Of a stretch of 64,000 bases of DNA, positions 13,010-24,441 are shown in pieces. A program made the translations under genes and the position numbers. Under the pieces are notes generated by a model. The model saw only the letters and a program-made list of their open reading frames with translations. It made no database searches and was not told the DNA's origin. This DNA is from Sialis fuliginosa (taxonomy: Eukaryota; Arthropoda; Insecta; Megaloptera; Sialidae). Where the stretch lies: positions 17,539,248 through 17,603,247 of the forward strand of contig OY540811.1 in NCBI GenBank assembly GCA_961205875.1. Direction: 5' to 3'. Within the stretch, counting starts at the first letter, position 1, and each line of letters opens with the position of its first letter.

Positions 13010-14535
13010 AATTTTGTATGCATTATTATATAACTATTTTAATTGGAATAAACAAATAAAAGTATAAATTTTAATTAAAGATATCAACAACTGAATACGA
13101 TTCATATTAACACCTCAATTGTTATTTTTAATAAACCATATTCCCTTCCATTACTAAATAATTACAACAGTAATTGGCAATATGTTCAGTAAGCGGGAGT
13201 AAATTTTACCACATTAAACCCAAAGCTTAACATAGATTATATCTATCGAATACTTACCAAGTTATCTGTGTAATCAGTGCGAATATGGAGACGAAATGTT
13301 CATTTTAATTGCCATACCTTGAACTTAATGATCTGTATATGGGTATGTAGATATACAGGCTGGCTATAATGTAATTCGTCTGTTTGAAAATTTATTATTT
13401 TAGTGATTTTGGTAAAAAATTGGTTCATATCTATATCGATATTCAGAATCGTATAAGTGACTATATTTTCAAGACAATCAAACATGGGGAAGTGGATAAA
13501 AATTTGATTACAAGATTTGACTCTAACTAATTAATTAAGTAACAGATAAAACAAATTAAGAAATGCGTGGTAATAAAAATGTTTGATAAGTATTTATAAA
13601 CATTGACATTTATTTAAGTTTCGTTACTAAAACAAGTTACTTTATGATCAATCTTTATTCAAGTATGTGCACGCGTGTGTGTATGATTATTATATGGTTA
13701 GTTGAGTTGAATTTGGTATCGTAATTAAATTATAATACATATAGCGAGCTGTATAACAATAGATATTGACTGAATATATTCCTGGAAATCGGTTTTCATT
13801 GTGATACTATTTTGGAATATGTGTGGAAGTATTTTGTTTCCAAATGAGGTCGACATTTTACTGTTAAATGTATACAGGTTTTATGTTTTATACTTGTAGC
13901 CAATCTAAAGTTTAATTGATTTTTTGCTAATATAATTTAAATTAAAGTTTCGCCTCCTGCAATATGTAGCTAAAGTTGGTGTGTCTAGAATAATAATAAA
14001 CTCCTGAACAGGACTGGCCTAAGATTTTTTTATTATATTCGTTAAATCCAATACTGCTCCTGAAAATGATACCTCCAATACGCAACAAAGTAACTATTCA
14101 TCTTCTATGTAAATACATTTGTATTCATAAAAAATTAAAGTACTTTACTTATAATAATGTTATTAGTTTGTCCATTTATGGAAAACTGTATGCATAAATC
14201 TCAACTTTATGTATTCATATTTAGTTATATTGTAGGCGGGAGAAAATTACAAGAGCTTATTTGGTCTATAAATTAAACGGTGTTAGTCATTCCGGTAAAT
14301 TATCTGTCCTTAACAAAGACTAATATTTGCCATTATATTAATTAGTATATATTGTTATATAATATATTATGTAAAGAATTGCTATTTTAGTACTCACACA
14401 GTCAGAGTTATCTATAAATTTTAAATAAATCACATGAAATGTGAATTCATACTTCATATTAGTACTTGTAATAGTACATTTAGCTAATTCAAATAAAATT
14501 ATGTTTCAGTAATTTCTTACAATTAGTAAGACAGC
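13010..14535. other. Non-coding stretch
   Basis: AT-rich DNA with no exon, repeat end or RNA gene that I can support. Confidence 0.4.
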
Positions 14536-14792
14536 ACACTAGACGAGACGAGACTAGAGTAAGGTATGTCTCATCTCGGTTTTCATTTTTACAACTGAAA
14601 AGCTCATCTCGTAAAATAATAAGCCAGTCTCGTCTCATACAGAATACCCTTTATATACCGAGAGAAGACCGAGATCAATTATTGATTATTCTTATTTAAA
14701 ACTTAAAATCTAGACGACACTAATAAATAATATTAATATCGTATCGGTCTCGTCTTGTTCAAATTTAAACAAATCTCGCCGGGGTGTAGCCC
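14536..14792. mobile_element. GAGACGAGAC-rich repeat, copy 1 (hAT-like ends)
   Basis: The interval is dense in imperfect GAGACGAGAC and CTCGTCTC words on both strands, including CTCATCTCGG, AGTCTCGTCTC and CGGTCTCGTC. It closes with a TAGCCCTA tip, the complement of TAGGGCTA. Related sequence recurs at 17471-17562 and 22804-23040, the latter beginning TAGGGTTGCAC. YAGGG tips suggest a decayed hAT-like non-autonomous family. Boundaries are approximate. Confidence 0.5.
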
Positions 14793-17470
14793 TATTTCTG
14801 AGATCACAAAAAATGAAATGTACTAATGCACCAATCATAACTAATGCATGCGTAGAGAAATTTAGAATACTGAATTATATTTATATTATTTTATATATTT
14901 AAATATTATTGCACATTTCTATTTTTCAAGTAATCGTAGTATTGTTATAGTTGAAACGTTATAAATTTACTGGCTAATGTAACATGGAATAAATAAAACC
15001 ATAATTAATTCCATATTAGGGGAAACACTGACATTGCAATGATTTTAAACATTTTACGATTCATGCTCTAATGATTTTTCTGTATATTTTTTGCGGTGCT
15101 TTGTAGTATTTTATGATACCTACTTATTATTTTGTCGTTATTTGTGTAAAAAAACTTATTGGTAGCGCATCCCTTCTGAAAAAGATGATATGTAAAATTA
15201 GATTCGTTCAATATGAGAATTTTTTATTAAAGTGTTCTTTTTTATAAAGAAAAAATATTAACGGATTTCTTCTAATTAGTTTTTAATAAGTTGTAATCAT
15301 CAAATGGAAGAAATAAAAAAATATTTTGTAGATATAAAATTTGCAATTATTTTTTATGTAATTATTATGTATGTATGTAATTCATATTGATAATAAAAAG
15401 TATTCTTGTCGCATGCGGGCTACAAGTTGAGAATTATTTTAAATAAGAAATGTCAATTTATAATTGAAGTTCAAATGTTCATTGTATTTTTTAGTGTGAT
15501 AAATCTAAAAATATTTATTATAATGTATGTAGGTACATTGTAAAATTAAAATTTTCTGAATACACAATCATATGTTTTTATACCTAGAAGCAAATAAATT
15601 GCTACAACCACTGTAAAAGTTGTATCTTTTTCTTATAAAAAATCATAATTCTTTGAAAAACTAACAATGATTTAACAAGGTAATAAAATAAGGAAATCAG
15701 TCAATAAGCGAGTAAAGATTGGAAGAACAAATTCACCTAATAATTTTAGTTATAAATCAACACCTCTCGGCAAACCACATTTTATCTTCGTACAAATCTA
15801 AAGACATAGGACCAGGTGTTCGGTTTTAACACAGCTGCTCTACTTTTACACCTACAATCAAATTCAATAGCGAGAGAGGAATATGATTAGTCGTAAGTAA
15901 TGCATTGTCTTTCTCTTTCCCAATGCGTTTACTCGTATTTGTAAAATCTAAAGCATTGAGGGTTTCATGTCAATTTAACTTTTGAGTGGATTTTTATTTG
16001 TTTTTAACCCCCTGTAATCAGCCGATCTCGCTAATGGAAATTACGACATGGTAAATTATAGATCGTTTTTTTGATATATCGTATTTTGTCATTTAAATTG
16101 AGGTACAAACAAATGAATCGTATAGTTTAAAAAACAAAATTTTACTTATCGTAATTATCTGTTATCTTGATTAGCAAAAATTGATTTTTTTATAAACACT
16201 AGATTTGGTAAATTATAAGTCATTTTTGATTTATCATACTTTGTCATTTAAATTGAGGAGTTGAAAAATATTTTAGTAAGCATCAAAGTGATAAAGATAA
16301 AGACATAACCTAAAATCATCTTAATGGTAATAAAAATTAAGAATACTTATGTTTTTTTTCTAATTTGCTGTAATTACTTTTGTATATAAGTATTTTTCGG
16401 TGCATCAATTTATTCTCCAAAAACGCAAATATAAGACGCAAAAGAATTTTTATTTCATTTCTAAAAACTAGTATGACTATATCCATTAAATGACTACAAT
16501 TAAGCTAATTTTCGTTTCTAGCAATGATCTAATAGCTGCAATTTACTCGATTTTAGTAATGTAGTTACGCATAAACTTAAGTTTAATAATTGAAATTGTA
16601 AATCTGTATTTACCCAAGCGATATAGTTTCAAATATTTTCTACTTTTTTAACATAGCAACATCAATTCAAATTAATACTAATTTGTTTTCAAGTGTTATT
16701 AAAGCGGTTAGAAAAATATTAGTGTATATACTTTATATTTTTAAATATGTTCCCCACCACAAATAATTGTTTGTATGGTTCATGTTACCATAAACTATGG
16801 GGTAACCGTTTTTATATGCACATTAATAATTAAGCAGATGTTTTATTGGATATATCAATTTAATAATGATAATTATAGCTATTAAATGTTTAAAATGTCC
16901 ATTTTTATTTCAAACGTTTTAGTCATTTTTATAATTAGTTCGTTATGTAATGTATCATTTTGAAAGTCATATGTTTCACTATAAAAATATTTTTATTAGA
17001 GCTGAATTCTTGAAAATGTAAATTGTTTTTTTAATTTATTACAAAGTAAAAATAAAACTCATGGTAGAAAAATTTAGATACATTTGAAATACTTAAAATT
17101 ATTATTGGTAATAAAATTTTAGATAAATAAAAATTAATTAAACCTTTAATATTTGGACCGCTTGTTTATGATAGGTGATTTTTTTTAAGAAAAATATTCT
17201 TATACGTACATAAATTAATTTGTAAAGAAACAATAACCGCCAATTATTCAAATTAATACTCTGTATGGTTCGTGATAAATAAAAAAATGTTGAGAGGTAA
17301 AAGGTTAAATATACTGCACGAAGCTGTTCCCATGTCGATATCATCGCGACAGTTGAAGTATTCTAAAATATTGCTGAAAATAGCAAAAACGAAAATAAAA
17401 GAAGCAAGAAGATATGGTTTATGTTCATAATCCAAGTATCTATTATCTGCATTTTGATCAATTATATTAT
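14793..17470. other. Non-coding stretch
   Basis: AT-rich and featureless to my eye. Two partial direct repeats near 16070 and 16220 (TTGATATATC/TTTGATTTATC followed by TTTGTCATTTAAATTGAGG) are the only visible structure. Confidence 0.4.
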
Positions 17471-17562
17471 TACACACGACACGTGACGAGATGAGAGTAA
17501 TATCAGTCTCGTATCGATCTCGGATTTTATAACTGATAATCTCGTCTCGAAATAAAACAATA
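17471..17562. mobile_element. GAGACGAGAC-rich repeat, copy 2 (partial)
   Basis: A fragment with GTGACGAGATGAGAG, CAGTCTCGTATCGATCTCGG and AATCTCGTCTCG, matching the copies at 14.5 and 22.8 kb. One end is missing; the next transposon begins 20 bases later. Confidence 0.5.
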
Positions 17563-17582
17563 TTATTTATTTTACTTTAATT

Positions 17583-18399
17583 ACACAGGCCTGCGATGGT
17601 TTCCCCTTTAAAAAAGCAATTTCGGTAGGTATTAGGTACTAAGCTACGAAAAAAATAACAAAAAAATTCCATCACGTAAATTTTTTGAGAAAATGACTTT
17701 TTTCATTTTTCTTAGTATTACCACCTATTACTAGCGTTAACTTCCAATTTCTTTGATAACAGTGCATGCTAGTAGTACTGATGACATTTAAATATTTATC
17801 TACCCTCATTAGTGATTGTTTGTCGTGATTATAATCATATTATGATTTAGGTGTATCGACTGTGGTACGATATTTTTGTGATTTTTGTGTGGTAATAAAT
17901 AAGACAGATGGCTTCTCGCAAATGTGTTAATTCTCCAGATAACTTCTGTTACACATGTGGAAGTTATGTAATACGGAAACAACTACAAAATATTTCTAAA
18001 TCTATTAAAGAATTGTATGAAAGGTATTTTAAAATCAAGATAAAAAACCAAGACAAGAAATGGGTGCCGCATAAAATGTAAAAAAGATTAAACAGGAGTT
18101 TTGAAGGAAGTAGAAAAAGATACCATAAGTCTTTTTGATTTACTTAGTCTCTTTAGCATTATTTTAAACTAATACTGTTGGTTTTTTCAGTAAAAATTTA
18201 ATTTTAAATTCATTAATTTTTATATTTACATGAAAATTGTTAAAAAATTCTAAAATATGCATGTCATCAATAAAAAAAAATCTCGATGTGCTAGAAAAAA
18301 AAAACAAAGCTGTATTTTAGTTTCACATACCTAGATATTTAAAAAAAATAACATAATTATTGGAGGGGGAAAAAAAAGTTAAATTTCGCAGGCCTGTGT
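17583..18399 (+). mobile_element. TIR element ACACAGGCCTGCGA with zinc-binding ORF remnant
   Basis: The ends are perfect 14-bp inverted repeats, ACACAGGCCTGCGA at 17583 and TCGCAGGCCTGTGT ending at 18399. About 817 bp lie between them. The element holds a short ORF (17908-18081) resembling the start of a transposon-associated protein seen in many arthropod genomes. I do not know the superfamily. It appears to be an internally deleted copy. Confidence 0.75.
17908..18081 (+). pseudogene. Truncated transposon ORF, N-terminal zinc-binding fragment
   Basis: A 57-codon ORF starts with ATG. It begins MASRKCVNSPDNFCYTCGSY and ends in NQDKKWVPHKM. The spacing C6, C14, C17 with FCYTCG resembles a treble-clef or knuckle zinc site. 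The opening residues and the (D/N)QDK.W.PH motif match, from memory, the N-terminus of a repeated arthropod transposon protein of several hundred residues. Here a stop falls right after PHKM, where the family normally continues with further cysteines. It sits centrally in the TIR element and is a remnant, not a host gene. Confidence 0.6.
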
Positions 18400-18972
18400 T
18401 ATTGATTTAAAATAATATATTTTTACTAATAAAGCCTCTTTTACTCCTGCGTGAAATTATCGACAAAACTTAAAAATAAAATTGATACCAACTTTTGTAT
18501 CGTCAAAATTTCAAACGGTATCGCACAAATATTAACCACAAATATCGCATTTTAATCTCCAAAATCATTATTCCCTTAACAAACGATTTATCAAAGCACT
18601 CTACAAATGAATTCAATTTGTAACGCACAGTTGAATAAAACACAACAAAAGTATTTTACATATACGTTACATTCACAGGTAGTACACACGACACACAGAC
18701 ACCCCCTCGGGGGGCACGTGCCAACGACAGGTCTACAACGCGCGCGCGTATGTAAAGTAACCCAGATAACTATCTACTCTCCACGCTCAATTGTTCCAAT
18801 TAAGAACACATGCCATTTACAATAAACACGTTAATGTGTAATTAGTTGTTTGTGGTAATTAGATGTCACACTCAAATTTGTTTACATGTAACGGTCTAAT
18901 TTTCATTTTATTTGATGATGATGATGAAAATTATCTTTGATATGGTGGGAAATTTGTCTAATATTATTAATA
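18400..18972. other. Non-coding stretch
   Basis: No gene seen. A GC-richer patch at 18680-18790 includes a CCCCTCGGGGGGCACGTG block with an E-box core, then CGCGCGCG. Possibly regulatory. Confidence 0.35.
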
Positions 18973-19508
18973 CAGTAAAAGCTCCTTATTCGCGCTTCCT
19001 TCATTCGCGTTTTCACTATTCGCGGATTAAAAAAATGCGACCCAATTCCTATATTCGCGGCTAAAGATTTCTTTATTCGCGGATCTAATCAGGAAACGTG
19101 ACATTTAATTTGAAAAATCTTATAGTGAAGGTTTAAGAATGGCAAATGAGCTTTGTGATTTCTTTATGAAAATTGATCCGTCTATGGAACGAAGTCTTAT
19201 TTTTAAAAGGCAAATTGCTAATGCCACTGCTGAATATCAGTCTGAATTGAAGGAGCTTTTAAAAACTGCGAAGCAAGAAAAAATTACAAAATTCTTTAAA
19301 CCAATGCCTAAGCCTGAAGATAATAATTAATCAATATGGTCAAAAACTTCAATTAAATTGATTTTTTTATATTGTATTTGTTTATTTATTTTGTCACCTA
19401 GGAACGTATCCCCTATAATCCCATATAAATTACCATTCCGTATTCACGGTTTCTGTATTCGCGGCATATTTATGGAACATATACCCCGCGAATAAAGAGA
19501 TTTTACTG
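18973..19508 (+). mobile_element. pogo/Tigger-like remnant
   Basis: The terminal inverted repeats are CAGTAAAAGCTCCTTATTCG at the left and, complemented at the right, CAGTAAAATCTCTTTATTCG. A TA precedes the left tip, as expected for a TA target site. Internal subterminal repeats of ATTCGCGG occur near both ends. The 536-bp element keeps only the last part of a transposase ORF (19139-19330). CAGT tips, a TA site and a pogo-like tail support the Tigger branch of the Tc1/mariner superfamily. Confidence 0.8.
19139..19330 (+). pseudogene. C-terminal fragment of a pogo/Tigger transposase
   Basis: 63 codons. The fragment is lysine-rich with an amphipathic stretch, and ends QEKITKFFKPMPKPEDNN. QEKITKFF fits the PCNA-interacting (PIP) box consensus Q-x-x-hydrophobic-x-x-F-F. 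Such a box near the C-terminus is described for pogo-type transposases and is thought to couple transposition to replication. The DNA-binding and DDE catalytic domains are absent, so it cannot be an active transposase. Its ATG is probably just an internal methionine. Confidence 0.7.
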
Positions 19509-20629
19509 GTTTACAAGGATGCTAGTTTGAAAATACCCAATTTAATAAATTTTTAGTTTCTTTAATTGAATAAAAAAGAATAATATACATAAATAGTTTG
19601 AATCAGCTCCTGCAATACAAACGCGTTACTACTACTAGTTACATGGGTAGCAAAAATAAGTCCAAATGCAACTATACTTCTATATTAACAATACAAACTC
19701 AAGAAATTATTAAAAATGACTTAATAATAGCATTAAAAAAATTAGAATCGGGAAAAAACCTCCTTTTAATTTTATTACATACTTATTAACCATAAAATGG
19801 CTTTGAGGTGCAAAAAAGTTGTTCATCTTTATGAATATATATATTTATAATTATAAAATACACCTATTATATTTTATAGATACGAATACGAAAATTGGAA
19901 CATTGGATTAAATTATATTTATGTAGAATTTTTTAAGTCCATTATGATTTAAATCAAATTCCGGTGATCTTAATTTAAAGCTAGCTATTTCCTGAATGTT
20001 AGCAAAGGTTTCGTCACACATTTCAATGGACAATTTCTAAATGATAATTTTGTATTAATCTTTTCAAACTGTCACAATGTTAAAACCTGGGATCTTAAGC
20101 TTGAGATAATACAATTAATTTTATTTTCTAATTAAGGACAAAAGAAAATTAATCGAAAAGGCTGGAGTATTTTCGCTACAACCTAATTGTATTTTCAATT
20201 AAAATCATATACATTATCGAAACAAATCCAAACTTGAACGAACTATATAACGAACGAATAAAGGAGAAAAATGTTGATTTAATTTAATTTAATTGCTTCG
20301 TAACATAATGCTTTTTCTAACAGAGGTTTGTATACATTTTTTTAAGAAATCACATTTAAATCTAGAAAATATACACGTATCCACCACATTTATTAAATAA
20401 ATAAATAAGAGAGATAAATGTTTAGCATTTAAATACATTTACAATATTGATATCTAACAAAATAATTTTTATAAATGCGAAACAATTTAATTAAAAAGAA
20501 AGTTCAAACCATGAGATAGATATTAAATAAATTGTTGTATTCTTTGCATAGTATAGTGCATAGTTGCTTTAGTTATAAAGATAAATTCGGACAAAACAGT
20601 CTTCTATTAAAATAATAATACTGTAATTT
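19509..20629. other. Non-coding stretch
   Basis: I see no gene. AT-rich intergenic DNA. Confidence 0.4.
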
Positions 20630-20925
20630 TTAACTGAGATCCGAGATATTTACGATTTTGTATAGGAAATGAATAATTTAACATTTCACCCCTTGTCGCG
20701 TATGGAGAGAAGTAATTAGTTTCATTCAATCCAGTGGGAAAATTACTTCGGGTAGAAACAACCCCCTATCTCGCATAGGAGCCGAAATATTAACGATTTT
20801 GTATAATGGATAAAAAAACAAACAAAAAATAATTTAATATTTCATTCCCTGTCTTAAAATACTATTTGTGCTGCCAACATTAAGAAATTATGCAACATGA
20901 GCGAAGCCACGGGCAAGCTCGCTAG
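20630..20925 (+). mobile_element. Helitron-like 3' end, family 2
   Basis: The right end reads GCGAAGCCACGGGCAAGC, then CTAG (20922-20925) followed by T, which is a CTAG terminus after a GC-rich near-palindrome. Upstream lie two partial repeats of CCGAGATATTTACGATTTTG and ATTTCACCCCTTGTC/ATTTCATTCCCTGTC. The reverse-strand element at 35318 has the same end and similar interior. The left boundary is uncertain. Confidence 0.5.
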
Positions 20926-22803
20926 TACATAATATAATACAGAATATAACTTAACAAAAAAAAATATCAAAGTAAGTAGGATATTTTATTCGAACCAAAT
21001 AATAAAAATTGTTATATATTTATTCCATTTAATGGAATTGATTCCTAACAAAATAAACATTTTGTGTAAATACTTGTAAACAAAAAAAAATATCAGGATA
21101 TGTCATTTACAAATAAAAAGCCAACATATTACCAGAGTAATAAAATTTTTCAATTGGCATTTACCACTACGTAACACGTCAATTCTTCAAGAGCGAATAG
21201 AAATACGATTTTCTCTTCGTGACTGAATCTAACTAGATTATGTGCATTATTTCCTATTGTCCCCCTCCCTCATTCTTTCGAGGCGTGACTTGGTTCTGTA
21301 TATCATCAAAATCGAGGGTTTCTGAAAAAAGTTCATTGATATGAAAAGAGTTCTTTGAATAGATTCAACAAAGATGTCATATGTCGTCTATATAAAATCA
21401 TCACACTTTATGATTAAATGAAGTTAGATAAAAGGAATAAATGACAATATCTAGATAATGTTTTTATATAAAAAAAATTTTAAATCATTTTTTGTGTTGG
21501 TACGGTTAACCTAAATTAAAAATTCGTTTAAATCTGAAAAAAAGTTTAGTACTCCTGATTTTAATGATTAATTTTACGTTGACCGTAACGTCCGTAACTA
21601 ATAATAAAAAACAATTAATAATAATAATAATAGTTTTCTTTGACAATTCATTATTTGATTCTTAGCGTTAGGTACTTAATTTTTATCTAAATGTCAAACA
21701 GTATTTTCTACATTTTTACTTATCGATTATCGACGTTTGTGCATTTTTTCTACACCAGAATTCCTCGCTGGCTTGCTGCATTTGCTCACTATGATGCCAT
21801 TATTAGATGCCAGCGCTAATTGCTATGCCGACACAGTAACCTAACGTAATTATGCAGTCTGCTTCTTATGTCTTCTCTAGCCACTCCCACCGTTAAGTTA
21901 TGTGCACTCGATAAAACGTTTTCAAAATTTATATATGTATGTATTATTATGTACCTACTCTAAAACCATACCTGAATTTATTATGGTTTTATAATATTTT
22001 AAATTATATGTACTTTGTGGCTTATTAAGGTCGCTGTCTCTTCTTCAATAATTTTATTAACATGCTTCAATATTAATATTTTATTATTATAAAGATTTTT
22101 ACTTACTTTAGTTAACATTTTCGAGCTCGAAGTTTTGATGAAAATATCTATCTATATTAACCTTATCTAAATCATTTTTGACAATTGTAACAATAGATAT
22201 TTATAGAAGCTTTTAGGAATCCGTGATGATCTTTTTTCTTACAACAATTAATTTTTTTTTATTGATCAAAATCCGAAATTTTTCAATACCATCTTCCATA
22301 TTTTTTTTCTGATATTAAACCATTTTTTCAAGGATACTAAAAATTAAATTTTAACATACAAAAGAGTACCATAAATTATAACTTAACTGAATATAAATTA
22401 GGCTACAAAGTTATACTGCCGGTTAGGGACTGAATGAAGTTTTGAATACACTGGTCGTCTATTTTAAAAGTAGAGCATAAAGTTAGAGCTGTTTGGCCAG
22501 CAACTAAACTGGGCCATTCAAATGTGTAGTATACAATGTTGTGCCGTAATTACAACTGGAAACATGAAATTTACATTACCCGTAAATTGAGTACAGAAAT
22601 TGTCCATCTTAATTTAATTGTGACACAATGTTTGGTTACTATTTGATTAACAGTGTTTATCGTTTAACAAACAAATGTGGCATATTTTAAATTAATAAAT
22701 AAGTAGTAAAGTGATTAAATACACAAATCAAAAAGTAAAAACTTGTTTGTTTCTGAAAAGTATTTACTCAATTGTGTTAATCACATCTGAAGGACAGGAT
22801 GTT
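20926..22803. other. Non-coding stretch
   Basis: No gene recognised. A somewhat GC-richer patch at 21750-21930 has no exon signature I can defend. Confidence 0.4.
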
Positions 22804-23040
22804 AATTAGGGTTGCACAAGAGACAATACGAGAGTTAGGTATGTTTCGTTTGGGTTTTTGTAACTGACTGAGTCTTGTATCATCGATCTCGAATTTTACA
22901 TTTGACGGTTTCGTCTCGATCTCGTCTCATAAAAATTGAAGTTATAACAACTTTATAACCAAAGTTCATATCATCTAAGTTCCGAATTTAAGCCAATCTC
23001 ATCTCGAACTTGCTTCAAGGTTGAGATGAGACGAAGAAAG
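22804..23040. mobile_element. GAGACGAGAC-rich repeat, copy 3
   Basis: It begins TTAGGGTTGCACAAGAGAC. It carries CGATCTCGAATTTTAC, GTCTCGATCTCGTCTC and a closing GAGATGAGACGAAG. It matches the copies at 14.5 and 17.5 kb in word content and layout. TAGGG tip again; a decayed non-coding family. Confidence 0.5.
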
Positions 23041-24441
23041 GACCCCGCACAAAATCAATGGAATTTATTTTCCGGTCAAATTTGCTGAAATAATGCATTG
23101 TAAAAAAAGTTAAAAATCGAATTTTTGGAGCTCATAATAAGTATCTCGAAAATCATTGAGATCATAATGAATAACATTCTACAGTTTCAGAAAATTTGGC
23201 CGGGAACTAAATTACATTGAATGGGTGAAAGTTCCTTAATCTGTGTTATGAACAGCCCTCGTGTCAATATGGTTGGAAAAACAGAGCACTTTTTATACTC
23301 GAAAACATAACACATATTATGAACTAAACAGTCCATCGTGAATTTTACGACCAACACTTAATTAACAGCCTGTATAAAAATCGATGCATATATCAGAAAC
23401 AACTATCCAGAAACCCTCACACAAATTGAATGTTATAGTTCAAATAAATCCATTCAAAAAGGTCGTAGATACATGTCCAGTTCTGAGAACCAACTGCGTC
23501 CTACAATCGAAGTATAACAAAACAACTCTAATTTGTTCCAGTTGATCGATTTTCGGTACTTGCCCACGTTACATAGATCCAAAACAGCATGATTCGTCAA
23601 TATACTTATAGTACAATAAATCAGAACTAGAACTGCAATGTAATGGTGGTCTGATCGGGCGCTGGCTTCTATACAGACTGGATAAAAAGTGAAGTACAAC
23701 TTTTATTTCATTTAAAAATAATTTCATTTTGCAATAATTCGAAATAATATTACCTACATAATTTTATTTTTTAAGAGCCTTATATGAATGGTAGAACCAT
23801 GTTCGCTACATTTTATCATTTCATATATAATTATTATAGAACACAACAACTTTATTAATATTATTATTATTATTATATACCTTATATTATTAATACTTTA
23901 TAACTCAATGATAATGGGAGATAAAATAATTTTTTGAGTTAATGTGCAATGCCCAGCATAAGATAGTTAACCGAACAAAAAGAAGAAGAGCATACAGAAA
24001 CATGGTTTATATTGATTGGTAATTTAGATACAAAAGTAATAACTTATGCCGGTATATTATTGTATATATGATATTTTACTAACCATTTATTATTTTTACA
24101 TCGATTTTTACAGCACTCTGTATACATTACTATATAAAGCGTATATATCGTGCAGAAAAAAATTAGATGATAAAGAATGTACCGTAAAATGATATAAATG
24201 ATTTATTCATGAAGAAAAGAAATAATTTGTTAAGAGATTTCGTACATTGTATAAGTAAGGGTTATGTTAGGAAAACACACATGTATTTTATTAGTTAATA
24301 TTAGATTATAAAAACAATTTTTAATAATTTTTCTGCAGTGATCTCTAGCGAGCATCTCTTAATTATATGAGAATATACCTAACGCAACATATTAATCTTC
24401 TAGGTAGGTACATTATGACAATTAAATATATTTTATAAATG
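23041..24441. other. Non-coding stretch downstream of GrA
   Basis: This is the 3' flank of the minus-strand GR gene. An 81-codon minus-strand frame at 23454-23699 has fairly balanced composition but no family I recognise and no GR-like motif. A run of ATT units lies near 23850-23875. Confidence 0.35.

Noticed and set aside
23454-23699. 81-codon minus-strand frame after GrA
   Set aside because: No GR motif, no splice context, no recognised family.
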